A stretch of DNA of 9,977 nt from JBFJVD01 sp041624375 (GCA_041624375.1 JBFJVD010000100.1:1-9977), one strand, 5' to 3'. Positions 1 through 7,151 are shown, counted from the stretch's first letter. Numbers and translations are program-made. The notes: generated by a model not told the origin, from the letters alone.

Positions 1-711
1 ACCTCGGGTTACGCGAATCTTCCTTTTTCCTTCTACCTGACGGCGGGCCTGCTCTATTGGATTGAGGCGCTGGCAGGCCGCGATCACGGACCGATGTTTG
101 TCTCCGGGCTGCTCCTTGGACTCTCTATCTGGACCCGGCCGGAAGGTCTGTATCTGGCCGGTCTCACGCTGATCATCCTGGCTGCTGCAGCAAGGCTGCG
201 CGGTCAAGCTGATCTGGGGTGGAGGATCTGGCTTCCGCCGCTTGTTCTGATTGGGGGGAGTTGGGGCGTGTTCGCGACAGTGTACGGTCGCGGTGGTCCC
301 ATCTCTTCGGCGCCGGCGGCTGCCATGCAGGAGATTGTCAACGCCCAATTCCATGTGGAGAGCGTCTACTTGATCTTCCGGTTCCTCGGCCGCACATTCT
401 TGGATCTGGATACCTGGGGATTGCTTGTGCCGGCCGTCGTGCTCAGTATTCTGGTGGGTGGCCGTTGGCGCCGACTGGGTCGCGAGCGGACGCTTCAAAT
501 GGAGCTCCTGGCGGTGGCTTCCATGGGTGTGATTCTTGCCGGCATCTACTACTTGATCTCGTTTGTCGGAGATATCGTGTACTACCTGTCCACCGGCGTC
601 GATCGACTGTTTCTTCCGGTTGGATTGCTTGTGGTTCTCTGGAGCGTCCACCTGACCTTCGGAAGGCCCTCAAAGCCTCAGCAGCAAGGCAAGGAAGTTG
701 AGCCCGGTTGA
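1..711 (+). CDS. GT-C-type membrane glycosyltransferase, C-terminal fragment
   Basis: This reading frame is open from the first base of the window to a TGA at 709-711, so the start lies upstream; 236 residues are visible. The first internal ATG (94) falls inside continuous coding sequence and is not the likely start. The protein is strongly hydrophobic, with about five candidate membrane segments. It carries a WTRPEG motif after the second visible segment, a cytoplasmic-loop feature I associate with polytopic GT-C glycosyltransferases that use lipid-linked sugars. The tail is short and polar, ending in PSKPQQQGKEVEPG. The catalytic acidic loop expected near the N-terminus is not in the window, so the family call rests on topology and the RPEG motif. 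The gene converges on the next glycosyltransferase across a 49-base gap with no clear hairpin. Other multi-span membrane proteins cannot be excluded. Confidence 0.7.
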   Translation, partial: TSGYANLPFSFYLTAGLLYWIEALAGRDHGPMFVSGLLLGLSIWTRPEGLYLAGLTLIILAAAARLRGQADLGWRIWLPPLVLIGGSWGVFATVYGRGGPISSAPAAAMQEIVNAQFHVESVYLIFRFLGRTFLDLDTWGLLVPAVVLSILVGGRWRRLGRERTLQMELLAVASMGVILAGIYYLISFVGDIVYYLSTGVDRLFLPVGLLVVLWSVHLTFGRPSKPQQQGKEVEPG

Positions 712-760
712 TCGGCACTGGTCCCCCGTTTGGCTTCGCTGAGCTGGAATAAGAACTTCC

Positions 761-2716
761 TTAGCGTACGCGCTTGATCTGGCTCAACACGACACCAGCG
801 CGCTCGATGGTCCCCACCGTGGGTTCCTGCGTGTAGTAGCGGTCTGCCGCGTTTCCACGAACGCAGATGATGGCGTAATCAGGCTTCCGCGCCGGCGATG
901 GATCTCTCGATACACCTTGCACAATGAGATCATCCCTGGCGAACGCAGCGACGGCGTGTGGGTCGGGGCCGATGACTTCGATCCTTGCTTGGCTTTCCGC
1001 CCGCTCGTTCAATTTGGCGAGGGACTCACGCATGGCGGTGCACCAGTAATCCTGCTCGAACCGGCCGGCCGCCCCCGCAGTTCCACCAACCCAGCGGTTG
1101 AAGTAGATGTACTCGTAGGGGTGCAGCTGGGTGATCGCGAGAACTGCCGGCAGGAGGAGCGCCGCCGCCAATGCAGTCCGGGCCAGAGGACTCCTGAGTC
1201 GTTCGAGGATGTACTCCAATCCGCTTGATATCACGATGAAAAAGGCCGGAAGCGCGAAGAGGAGATGTCGAAAATTGTCGTAGCGCTGGATCTGAAGGAA
1301 ATGGATGGCCACGATGGGCGTGGCTCCCCAAAGCCAGATAACGAGCCAATCTGTTCGCAGATTCTTTCTCTGCAGCATCTGCCGGAAGGCGGCCAGTACA
1401 CCTACCGCCAGCAGCAGGACGAAAGGCTCCGTGAGCTGGATGGCGAAGAAGGTCAGGGGGGAGTAGGCGGCCGGCAGATCCGCAGTGGAGTACATCGCAC
1501 CTTGAAAGAGGATCCTTCCGCTCCATCGGTAGGTCGACACGGAGGAGAGACTCGTGAGGATGCGTTGGAGTGGCTCATCCCAAAAATAGGGGCGGGTGAT
1601 GAAACTGACGCTCAGCGCAAGCCCCCAGTAGGCAAGGAGTGGCCGCAAGGCGTCGCGCCGGTGGCGAAGGATCCAGTGGGCGCTGACAAGCGCGCCGGCG
1701 AAAAGGCCCACAACACGGATCGAGACGAGAAATCCGAGCGCAAACGCTCCGAACACCAGGTATCGAAACAGGCGGCTTGAAACGTAGGGGCGGATCGTCG
1801 AGCGAAATATCCGGCTTGCCAAGAGCGTTCCGGGAACGATGGACGCCAAGGCGACCGGCAGTCGATAGAGCCAGTAGAGGCGCGTAAATTTCCACAGATA
1901 GTCCGTCACCGGTGTGGCAGCCAGGTTTGAGGCGCGTTCGGCAAAGAGACGATTCACGAGCTCGATCGAGGAGGCATGATATGCCTCGTAGATGATCTGA
2001 AGGCTGGCAGGGAGGATCAGTCGATTGAGGAGAAGCAGCTCGACCAATAAGATCCCGCCGAATGCAAGCGAGAGGATCGTCAGAATCCGTATGCGCGGAC
2101 TTGAGGCCCTCCAATCCGCCCGGAGGCGCTGGAAGAGCCCAGTCGAGACCGCATTCGGCTCGTTCGCAATCACCCTCGCACCCAGAAAGTCTGTGCAGCG
2201 CAGCCCAAGATACAGCGAAAAGATAAAGACCGACATGAACGGGGTGTCCTTCGGATTCATGAAGGCATGGCCGACGAGCAGAGGCTGTGATGCGAAGAAG
2301 AGCATGGCGATCAGGCTGGCTGAGGGGGTGGAAAATCTGCGCGCAAGCAAGTACAGGCAGGCAACGCCCAGGAGGTAGGTCAGGAAATAGGTGAAATGGC
2401 GCGCATCGGCCGCCAGCCAATCGGGCCGCAGCGCCAGCCAGGGCCGCACGCTGAGCTGGACGAACATGAAGAATGCAGGACCGGTGGGCCCAGCCGGCCC
2501 TGTGAAGGAGTAGTCTGGTTCGCCGTAGAACGCCTTGAGGGACTCTTCACCGAGGATCGCATCCGACCGTTCATCCAGTGACTCGCCATACCGATGAACG
2601 ACCAGGAAGCCAATCAGCCCGGCGATCAGAAGCAAGCCCAGGACGGCCCGCCCAGGCGAGAATGCACGGAGCAGCCTTATGCGGTTTCCCTGATTCTCAG
2701 TTGGGGCATGAGGCAT
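761..2716 (-). CDS. GT-C (family 39-like) membrane glycosyltransferase
   Basis: A 651-residue polytopic membrane protein, probably a GT-C glycosyltransferase moving sugar from a polyprenyl-phosphate donor on the outer face of the membrane. After a short basic N-terminus there is a membrane segment (about 24-41), then an outer loop with an Asp-Glu pair at 48-49, the usual catalytic acidic position in GT-C enzymes. GHAFMNPKDTPFM (149-161) resembles a conserved loop of a family-39-like group. About ten further hydrophobic segments follow. A soluble tail begins with HPYEYIYFNRW (from 532) and continues through an aromatic and glycine-rich stretch to about 558. The chosen start is ATG at 2716, with GGAG 11 bases upstream. 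An in-frame TTG at 2782 would add 22 basic and polar residues but has a weaker ribosome site. Acceptor and sugar are unknown. Confidence 0.82.
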   Translation of the reverse strand: MPHAPTENQGNRIRLLRAFSPGRAVLGLLLIAGLIGFLVVHRYGESLDERSDAILGEESLKAFYGEPDYSFTGPAGPTGPAFFMFVQLSVRPWLALRPDWLAADARHFTYFLTYLLGVACLYLLARRFSTPSASLIAMLFFASQPLLVGHAFMNPKDTPFMSVFIFSLYLGLRCTDFLGARVIANEPNAVSTGLFQRLRADWRASSPRIRILTILSLAFGGILLVELLLLNRLILPASLQIIYEAYHASSIELVNRLFAERASNLAATPVTDYLWKFTRLYWLYRLPVALASIVPGTLLASRIFRSTIRPYVSSRLFRYLVFGAFALGFLVSIRVVGLFAGALVSAHWILRHRRDALRPLLAYWGLALSVSFITRPYFWDEPLQRILTSLSSVSTYRWSGRILFQGAMYSTADLPAAYSPLTFFAIQLTEPFVLLLAVGVLAAFRQMLQRKNLRTDWLVIWLWGATPIVAIHFLQIQRYDNFRHLLFALPAFFIVISSGLEYILERLRSPLARTALAAALLLPAVLAITQLHPYEYIYFNRWVGGTAGAAGRFEQDYWCTAMRESLAKLNERAESQARIEVIGPDPHAVAAFARDDLIVQGVSRDPSPARKPDYAIICVRGNAADRYYTQEPTVGTIERAGVVLSQIKRVR

Positions 2717-2972
2717 CGTGGGGCGAACTCCAAGGTCGAGCGACTGGCGTGGTTGGGAGGGCCGACCGCCACGACGGCTCAAGCTTTCTTGCGCCTGGCC
2801 GGCAAATGCAGGATGCAGGTCGGCTGTCTAGGATGGCAGTTGTCCGCAGGCGGTCCCTCCAAGCCGTTCATTGTACATCTGGATCAGCCGGAGGGCGCGC
2901 GGGTCGGTCTACGCGGCTCGGGCGTGGCAGTTGCCACGCCCGAGGTCGTTTCATCTTATGCTGGCTAAAGCC
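2717..2972. other. Intergenic stretch between two minus-strand genes
   Basis: This 256-base gap holds the perfect inverted repeat at 2917-2944 and the Shine-Dalgarno-like GGAG (2728-2731, minus strand) of the glycosyltransferase. A minus-strand TACAAT (2870-2875) could be a -10 box for that gene, but I find no matching -35, so I do not call a promoter. Open frames crossing the gap on the plus strand run antisense into the glycosyltransferase and show no recognisable protein. Confidence 0.5.
2917..2944 (-). terminator. Perfect inverted repeat, probable transcript-end hairpin of the DUF4349 gene
   Basis: The arm CTCGGGCGTGGCA is followed after two bases by its exact reverse complement. As RNA this gives a GC-rich stem of 12 pairs with a four-base loop. 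It starts 28 bases past the stop codon of the DUF4349 gene, a typical place for an end-of-transcript hairpin. No T-tract follows on the minus strand, and only a weak T-rich patch follows on the plus strand. Factor-dependent termination, 3'-end protection or a dimeric protein site are therefore all possible. The structure is certain from the sequence; its role is inferred. Confidence 0.55.
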
Positions 2973-3926
2973 CTAAGCGCCGCTGGCTTCCCCGCTTTCG
3001 GGCCTAGCCTGCCCGCGCCGGCGCAGCACGTACCAGCGTACGATCAACAGGGGCAGCGCCAGCAGCAGCGCAGCGACGGGGAGGATGTAGATCCCGAGCC
3101 AGATGGCAGCGCTGGCCAAGCTCTGCAAGGTGCGAACCAGGGCTTCGATGGCATCCTTGGCGACCCCGGTGGGCGACCAGCCGCCGATCTGGATCGGCTG
3201 TGCGGCGACATCCGGAATAAGCTCGGCGCTGATTGCGGACAGCCGGGCCGACTGCTCCAGGTATTGGATACGGCCCTTGATCACCTCGATCTCCTCACGA
3301 ACCCGGCGCAGATCCTCGAAGACCCGCAAAACGTCCTCGGTCTTCACTGCGTCGTCCATGATCAGGCGGAGCTGCTCTTCGGCAGCCTCGAGATTCGTCA
3401 GGCGTGATTGCAGATCGGTGAATTCCTGGGTCACATCCTGGCCTGAGACGTTTTCGTTGCGCACCTCGACAGCGCCGGCCTTCATGCGCTCCAGCGCCTC
3501 GTCAAGTCGCTCCGAAGGGACACGGATGGTGATTGATGCCTGGTTGGCAACGAGGCGGGCTTCACCGAACGTTGATTGGAAGACGTTGGAGGAAACCACA
3601 AAGCCACCCATTTCCGTGGCCATCCGGCTCAGTTCGGTCACCGTATCTGCCGGGTCTTCGACCACCAGGGTCAGGCTGGCGTTGCGGATGACCAGCCGTT
3701 CCTGCGGCAAATCGGTGTCGACGAAGGCGCGCCCTTCCTCGGCGAAAGTTTCTAGCGCCGGCTCTCCCGCAAGGTCGTCGAATGCAGCCGGTGCCTCCGC
3801 TGGGAAAGCGCCGATGGCCGGTTCGCCGCCGCTGATCGTCTGGCGCGAGGCGGGGCGCAGGACGGCGCAAGCGGATAGGACCAGTGAACTCAGTGCAAGC
3901 AGGGTGATGAGCTGGCGAATCTTCAT
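2973..3926 (-). CDS. DUF4349 domain membrane lipoprotein
   Basis: A 317-residue exported protein of the DUF4349 family, whose biochemical role is unknown. The N-terminus has KIR, a hydrophobic stretch and a lipobox ending LSAC (Cys20), so it should be lipidated and held on the outer face of the membrane. A flexible Ala/Gly/Glu/Pro-rich linker runs from 21 to about 76. The conserved domain begins around RLVIRNASLTLVVEDP (77-92) with TEMGGFVVSS, followed by SITIRVPSERLDEAL. A charged heptad-like region (about 166-228) is a likely coiled coil. A membrane segment lies at about 274-300, followed by a basic tail (VLRRRGQAR) that is probably cytoplasmic. Lipid anchor plus C-terminal span is the usual family layout. 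The ATG start is supported by GGAGG nine bases upstream. The gene follows the phosphoesterase on the same strand after an 84-base gap. Confidence 0.88.
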   Translation of the reverse strand: MKIRQLITLLALSSLVLSACAVLRPASRQTISGGEPAIGAFPAEAPAAFDDLAGEPALETFAEEGRAFVDTDLPQERLVIRNASLTLVVEDPADTVTELSRMATEMGGFVVSSNVFQSTFGEARLVANQASITIRVPSERLDEALERMKAGAVEVRNENVSGQDVTQEFTDLQSRLTNLEAAEEQLRLIMDDAVKTEDVLRVFEDLRRVREEIEVIKGRIQYLEQSARLSAISAELIPDVAAQPIQIGGWSPTGVAKDAIEALVRTLQSLASAAIWLGIYILPVAALLLALPLLIVRWYVLRRRGQARPESGEASGA

Positions 3927-3935
3927 GTCTTCTTT

Positions 3936-3940
3936 CCTCC
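3936..3940 (-). promoter_or_regulatory. Strong Shine-Dalgarno of the DUF4349 gene
   Basis: On the minus strand the sequence reads GGGAGGAAAG shortly before the ATG at 3926. The GGAGG core leaves a nine-base spacer. It fixes the start directly before the KIR-plus-hydrophobic signal sequence. Confidence 0.75.
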
Positions 3941-4010
3941 CGTCGTCAAGTAAGCCTTAAAGAGTCCTTCGCCCTATGGACGAATCCGGACGGAGAAAAG
4001 TTCCGGCCAG

Positions 4011-4760
4011 CTACCAGCCTGCCTCGAGCCGGATCGCCTGTCGCTCAGGCAGCCCGGCGTCGCGAATACGGGACTGAACCTGCTCGATGTCGTAGGCGAT
4101 GCGGCGCGCCTCCCAGGTTGCGTTCTCCGTATCCAGCATCGCGTAGGCCGCTCGCGGGTCCATGTCCCTTGGCTGGCCCACGGAGCCGGGGTTCAGCAGC
4201 ATCCGGGCACGCAGTTCCATCGAGCGGCCCACCTCTGGCGGGCGCATGATCGAGGCCTTCACCTCGGGGGGTTGTTCGAAAAGCAGGGCAACGTGCGAGT
4301 GACCGATGAGTCCGAATTCCGTTTCCATGATCTCGAAATTCGCGTTGGCGGTTTGCGGGTCGAGCACATACTCCCAGACAGGCTGGCGGGGGCTGGCGTG
4401 GGCCAGGGTGTAGGAATCGATCACCTGGAGGCTCTCAAGCGAGCGCAGGTAGGTTTCGTTCTCGGGTGTCAGCGTCTCCTGAGTCCAGCTCGCGGCTCGT
4501 CGGGCATCCTCATTGAATCGTGAGAGCGGGATATCCCCCAGCGCCGCCAGGTCGTGATTGCCGATCAGGCAGACGAGCTCTGGCAGGCTGCGAACGCGCT
4601 CGATGCACTCGTTGGGATCGGGGCCGTAGCCGACCAGATCGCCGAGGCACCAAACGGCATCGTAGCCGGCGCCGTTTTCATTCTGCCGTCCAGCATCTTC
4701 AAGAACGGCCTCCAGCGCGTTGAGATTGGCATGGATGTCGGAAATGATGAGGATTTTCAT
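4011..4760 (-). CDS. Calcineurin-like metallophosphoesterase (YfcE/MJ0936-like)
   Basis: A 249-residue soluble, probably cytoplasmic, binuclear metal phosphoesterase. All the metal-binding motifs are in order: SDIHAN (Asp8, His10), GDLVGYGPDP (Asp41), GNHD (67-70), the His of LAHASP (His121) and GHSH (153-156). A LLNPGSVGQPRD block (188-199) follows, as in the small bacterial members that cleave phosphodiesters or act as protein-phosphatase-like enzymes. The natural substrate cannot be read from sequence. The start is ATG at 4760, which gives the standard MKILIISDIHAN N-terminus with AGGA about eight bases upstream. An ATG three codons earlier (4769) has no usable ribosome site. It is divergent from tsaE. 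The next gene on its strand is the DUF4349 lipoprotein, possibly cotranscribed. Confidence 0.9.
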   Translation of the reverse strand: MKILIISDIHANLNALEAVLEDAGRQNENGAGYDAVWCLGDLVGYGPDPNECIERVRSLPELVCLIGNHDLAALGDIPLSRFNEDARRAASWTQETLTPENETYLRSLESLQVIDSYTLAHASPRQPVWEYVLDPQTANANFEIMETEFGLIGHSHVALLFEQPPEVKASIMRPPEVGRSMELRARMLLNPGSVGQPRDMDPRAAYAMLDTENATWEARRIAYDIEQVQSRIRDAGLPERQAIRLEAGW

Positions 4761-4800
4761 GGCCTGCATCCTATCACGTTGCCGCAGGCAGGGGAAGTTC

Positions 4801-4829
4801 TTGTGACGCTTTAGACCCTGACGTATAAT
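4801..4829 (+). promoter_or_regulatory. Sigma70-type promoter of the tsaE operon
   Basis: TTGTGA (4801-4806) is a four-of-six match to the -35 box. It is followed by exactly 17 bases and a perfect TATAAT -10 box (4824-4829). The expected transcription start is near 4836, only about six bases before the ATG of tsaE. It lies in the only divergent gap of the window, as expected for the promoter of the rightward run. Confidence 0.8.
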
Positions 4830-4841
4830 CCACCCGGTTCG

Positions 4842-5339
4842 ATGCCCATTCTAGATGAGCGCAGCCTCGAATTCCTCAGTCACAGCCCGGACCAGACGCG
4901 CCGGATTGGCGTTCGCCTTGGTGAGCTCCTGGAGGGCGGCCACCTGATCTGCCTGGCGGGAGATCTGGGGTCCGGCAAGACGACTCTGGCGCAGGGCATT
5001 GCACGTGGCTGGGGATCGCTCGATCCCGTCACCAGCCCGACGTTTGTGCTCATTCACCAGTACCGGCGTGCGGATTCGCAATTCCTCTATCACTTTGATG
5101 CTTTTCGTGTGGGCGGGGCAGGGGAAGCCCAGGATCTCGGTCTGGGGGAGCTCTTCGAAGATGGGGGTCCGTTGATGATTGAATGGCCGGAACGGATCGC
5201 GGGCATGCTGCCTGAAACGCATCTCTGGATCAGCCTGCGCTGGCTTGATGAATCGCGGCGCGGCTTGGAATTCCATGCCCGTGGGGTCGAATATGAGCGG
5301 CTATTGAAGGCGTTCCGCAAGGCTGCTTTTGGAGGCTGA
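4842..5339 (+). CDS. tsaE: tRNA threonylcarbamoyladenosine biosynthesis ATPase TsaE
   Basis: A small cytoplasmic P-loop ATPase (165 residues, normal for the family) that binds the TsaB-TsaD complex and is needed for its turnover when making t6A at position 37 of ANN-decoding tRNAs. Visible features are the Walker A motif GDLGSGKTT (40-48), the VTSPTF switch-like loop (63-68) that is nearly invariant in TsaE, LYHFDAFR (82-89), the LGLGELFEDG segment, and the Walker B-like LMIEWPER (111-118). The ATG has no Shine-Dalgarno in front and sits about 12 bases after a perfect -10 box, suggesting a leaderless or very short-leader mRNA. tsaB begins one base after the stop, and the two products work in the same complex. 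Confidence 0.96.
   Translation: MPILDERSLEFLSHSPDQTRRIGVRLGELLEGGHLICLAGDLGSGKTTLAQGIARGWGSLDPVTSPTFVLIHQYRRADSQFLYHFDAFRVGGAGEAQDLGLGELFEDGGPLMIEWPERIAGMLPETHLWISLRWLDESRRGLEFHARGVEYERLLKAFRKAAFGG
5331..5335 (+). promoter_or_regulatory. Shine-Dalgarno that fixes the GTG start of tsaB
   Basis: GGAGG inside the last codons of tsaE lies five bases before GTG 5341. It favours this GTG over an in-frame TTG at 5329 that overlaps the same motif. Confidence 0.75.
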
Positions 5340-5340
5340 T

Positions 5341-6006
5341 GTGATCCTGGCCATCGACTCGGCGACACAATGGGTGGGAATCGGCTTGCATGATGGAGTC
5401 CAGGTGAAGGCCGAGCACACCTGGTTCAGCCGCCAGCACCATACGGTCGAGCTTGGTCCCGAGGTCGGGATGCTGCTGCGCCGGGTGGGGGTGAGGCCGC
5501 GCGACCTGCAGGCGATCGCGGTGACTGCAGGGCCCGGCGGCTTTACCGGGCTGCGAATCGGGATGGCGCTGGCCAAAGGGATTGCTATGGCGCAATCGGT
5601 GCCGCTGGTCGCCGTCCCCACGCTGGATGTGCTCGCCGCGGGGCAGCCGGAACGGCAGTCCCGGATGCTGGCGGTCCTGGAAGCGGGCCGCCGGCGCATC
5701 GCCGCCGTGTGGTACAAATGGGAGCGCGATGCCTGGGTGGCCGAGACAGAAGGCGAAACCACGACCTGGAAGCAGGTGGAAGCCGAGCTTGACGGCCCAA
5801 CGTATGTTTGCGGCGAGATTGATGCCGCGGCGCGCAAGCGGCTGCGGAGTCAGCGTCAGGTCGAGGTCGCTTCGCCAGCGCTGTGTGTCCGTCGGCCGTC
5901 CCTCCTGGCCGAGCTGGCCCGCGCGCAGCTGGAGCAGAGTGAGCCTGAAGATCCGGGCGTGATCGCGCCAGTGTACCTTGGGGCATTGGATGACGAGTCT
6001 GCGTGA
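5341..6006 (+). CDS. tsaB: tRNA threonylcarbamoyladenosine biosynthesis protein TsaB
   Basis: A 221-residue ASKHA-fold protein, the inactive paralogue that dimerises with TsaD and lets TsaE bind during t6A synthesis. The N-terminus ILAIDSATQWVGIGL is the phosphate-loop-like strand pair. HHTVELGPEVGMLLRRVG and VTAGPGGFTGLRIGMALAKG (61-80) are the characteristic TsaB blocks, with Gly in place of the more usual Ser in GPGSFTG. VPTLDVLA follows. The C-terminal half is less conserved, and APVYLG near the end matches the usual TsaB close. The start is GTG at 5341, with GGAGG five bases upstream. An upstream TTG (5329) is disfavoured. The gene begins one base after tsaE and its end overlaps rimI by 17 bases, so translation is probably coupled. 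Confidence 0.95.
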   Translation: MILAIDSATQWVGIGLHDGVQVKAEHTWFSRQHHTVELGPEVGMLLRRVGVRPRDLQAIAVTAGPGGFTGLRIGMALAKGIAMAQSVPLVAVPTLDVLAAGQPERQSRMLAVLEAGRRRIAAVWYKWERDAWVAETEGETTTWKQVEAELDGPTYVCGEIDAAARKRLRSQRQVEVASPALCVRRPSLLAELARAQLEQSEPEDPGVIAPVYLGALDDESA

Positions 6007-6514
6007 GGCGCAAACCGCCTCGCTTTCCATCCGGCCAATGGAGCTGGAAGATATGGCCGCTGTGGTTGCCATCGATCGAGGTTCCTTCTCCCTTCCCTGG
6101 CCTGAGCACAGCTTCCGATATGAATTGACCCAGAATGAAGCCGGTCATCTCCTGGTGGCCGAGCTCGCGCAGGACTACGGACAAAAGGTCGTCGGCTTCC
6201 TGGGCTACTGGCTCATTCTTGATGAGGTTCATATCAGCACCCTGGCGGTTGACCCGGCTCATCGGCGGTCGGGAATAGGGAGCCGGCTGCTTGCGGCCGC
6301 GCTCAAGCAGGCCCGCAAGTTCGGCGCCCGCTCAGCGACCCTGGAAGTGCGTGCCTCCAACTCGGCGGCCATCCGCCTCTATCAGCGCTTTGGCTTCCGC
6401 ATCGTGGGGCGCCGCAAGGCGTATTACAGCGACAATCGGGAAGACGCGCTGCTCATGACGCAGTCGTCGATCGCCGTCGACAGGGACCGAGAGGAGAACC
6501 GGCGTGGAGGTTGA
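5990..6514 (+). CDS. rimI: Ribosomal protein S18-alanine N-acetyltransferase RimI-like (GNAT)
   Basis: A 174-residue GNAT-family N-acetyltransferase. RimI acetylates the N-terminal alanine of ribosomal protein S18 using acetyl-CoA, and it is often encoded next to tsaB. The sequence shows SIRPMELEDMAAVVAIDRGSFSLPW (13-37), typical of RimI, and HISTLAVDPAHRRSGIGSRLL (81-101) with the acetyl-CoA pyrophosphate loop RRSGIG (92-97). LEVRASNSAAIRLYQRFGF (118-136) holds the likely catalytic Glu119 and Tyr131, and GRRKAYYSDNREDALLM closes the domain. A short charged tail (DREENRRGG) follows. ATG 5990 is chosen over a TTG four codons upstream. Its start overlaps tsaB and its end overlaps the glycosylase gene by 11 bases. 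The true substrate, S18 or other proteins, is not proven by sequence. Confidence 0.92.
   Translation: MTSLREAQTASLSIRPMELEDMAAVVAIDRGSFSLPWPEHSFRYELTQNEAGHLLVAELAQDYGQKVVGFLGYWLILDEVHISTLAVDPAHRRSGIGSRLLAAALKQARKFGARSATLEVRASNSAAIRLYQRFGFRIVGRRKAYYSDNREDALLMTQSSIAVDRDREENRRGG
6491..6496 (+). promoter_or_regulatory. Shine-Dalgarno for the GTG start of the uracil-DNA glycosylase
   Basis: GAGGAG lies seven bases before GTG 6504 and within the end of rimI. It supports the GTG as a real start and suggests translational coupling across the 11-base overlap. Confidence 0.7.
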
Positions 6515-7124
6515 GCACCTGCTCGAGGAAATCCACGCGGAAGTCCGGGCGTGCACCGCATGCCGGCTGCATCAAGCGCGCAAGAACGCGGTGCCCGGCG
6601 AGGGACCGGCGACGGCCAAGATTCTGTTCATCGGTGAAGGTCCAGGATTTCATGAAGATCAGCAAGGCCGTCCCTTCGTCGGCGCCGCTGGTCGCTTTCT
6701 CGACGAGCTGCTCTCGAGCAACGGTCTCAGCCGGTCGGCTGTGTTCATTACCAATCTGGTCAAATGCCGTCCGCCCGGAAACCGTGATCCACAGCCCGAC
6801 GAGCTCGAAGCCTGCACCTCTCGTTTCCTGGAGCGTCAAATCCAGGCGATCAATCCCAAGGTTATTGTCACGTTGGGGCGGTTCTCGATGGCCCGCTACT
6901 TCCCCAATGCAAAGATCAGCCAGATTCATGGTCGGGCCAAGACGGTCAACGGCCGCCTCATCGTTCCGATGTTTCACCCCGCGGCAGCGCTCCACCAACC
7001 CTCGCTTCGACAGGAGGTTGAGAAGGATTTCGCCAAACTCCCGGAGCTGGTCTCGCGCGCCGAAGGCATGGACCCCCCAGAGACCGAAGCGAAGGACGAT
7101 CCAGAGCAGCTCAGTTTGTTCTGA
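6504..7124 (+). CDS. Family 4 [4Fe-4S] uracil-DNA glycosylase
   Basis: A 206-residue DNA repair enzyme that cuts uracil from DNA to start base-excision repair. The four cluster cysteines of family 4 are visible: Cys17 and Cys20 (CTAC), then Cys88 and Cys104, spaced 15 residues apart. The active-site block GEGPGFHEDQQGRPFVG (44-60) carries the family 4 GExPG and ED-like elements. TNLVKCRPPGNRDPQPDELEAC (83-104) and the HPAA motif (158-161) are typical of the family. The last five residues are QLSLF, which matches the bacterial sliding-clamp binding consensus. The start is GTG with GAGGAG seven bases upstream. The gene sits in a translationally coupled run after rimI, and the sugar dehydrogenase begins 27 bases after its stop. 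Confidence 0.94.
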   Translation: MEVEHLLEEIHAEVRACTACRLHQARKNAVPGEGPATAKILFIGEGPGFHEDQQGRPFVGAAGRFLDELLSSNGLSRSAVFITNLVKCRPPGNRDPQPDELEACTSRFLERQIQAINPKVIVTLGRFSMARYFPNAKISQIHGRAKTVNGRLIVPMFHPAAALHQPSLRQEVEKDFAKLPELVSRAEGMDPPETEAKDDPEQLSLF

Positions 7125-7151
7125 GACCGGCAATTGGAGTCCCCTCCATCT

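Noticed and set aside
712..760. Possible bidirectional terminator between the two convergent glycosyltransferase genes
   Set aside because: I found no stem of useful length and no T-tract in these 49 bases.
1575..2420. Second long minus-strand frame inside the GT-C glycosyltransferase
   Set aside because: It is a frame-shifted shadow of the transferase; the real frame has continuous membrane segments and conserved motifs across the same region.
2870..2875. Minus-strand TACAAT as a -10 box for the GT-C glycosyltransferase
   Set aside because: No acceptable -35 box lies 15 to 19 bases upstream, and a single hexamer of this kind is expected by chance.
2578..2976. Plus-strand frames spanning the gap between the glycosyltransferase and the DUF4349 gene
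   Set aside because: They run antisense through the glycosyltransferase N-terminus, have no recognisable motif, and compete with each other in different frames.
3103..3960. Open plus-strand frame of 285 codons opposite the DUF4349 gene
   Set aside because: Its translation is rich in Ser, Arg and Thr with no recognisable domain. The opposite strand has a lipobox, a known domain and a strong ribosome site. It is a GC-rich shadow frame.
5230..6072. Open minus-strand frame of 280 codons across the tsaE end, tsaB and the rimI start
   Set aside because: It is antisense to three recognised genes, has low-complexity His/Pro/Arg-rich content and resembles no family I know.
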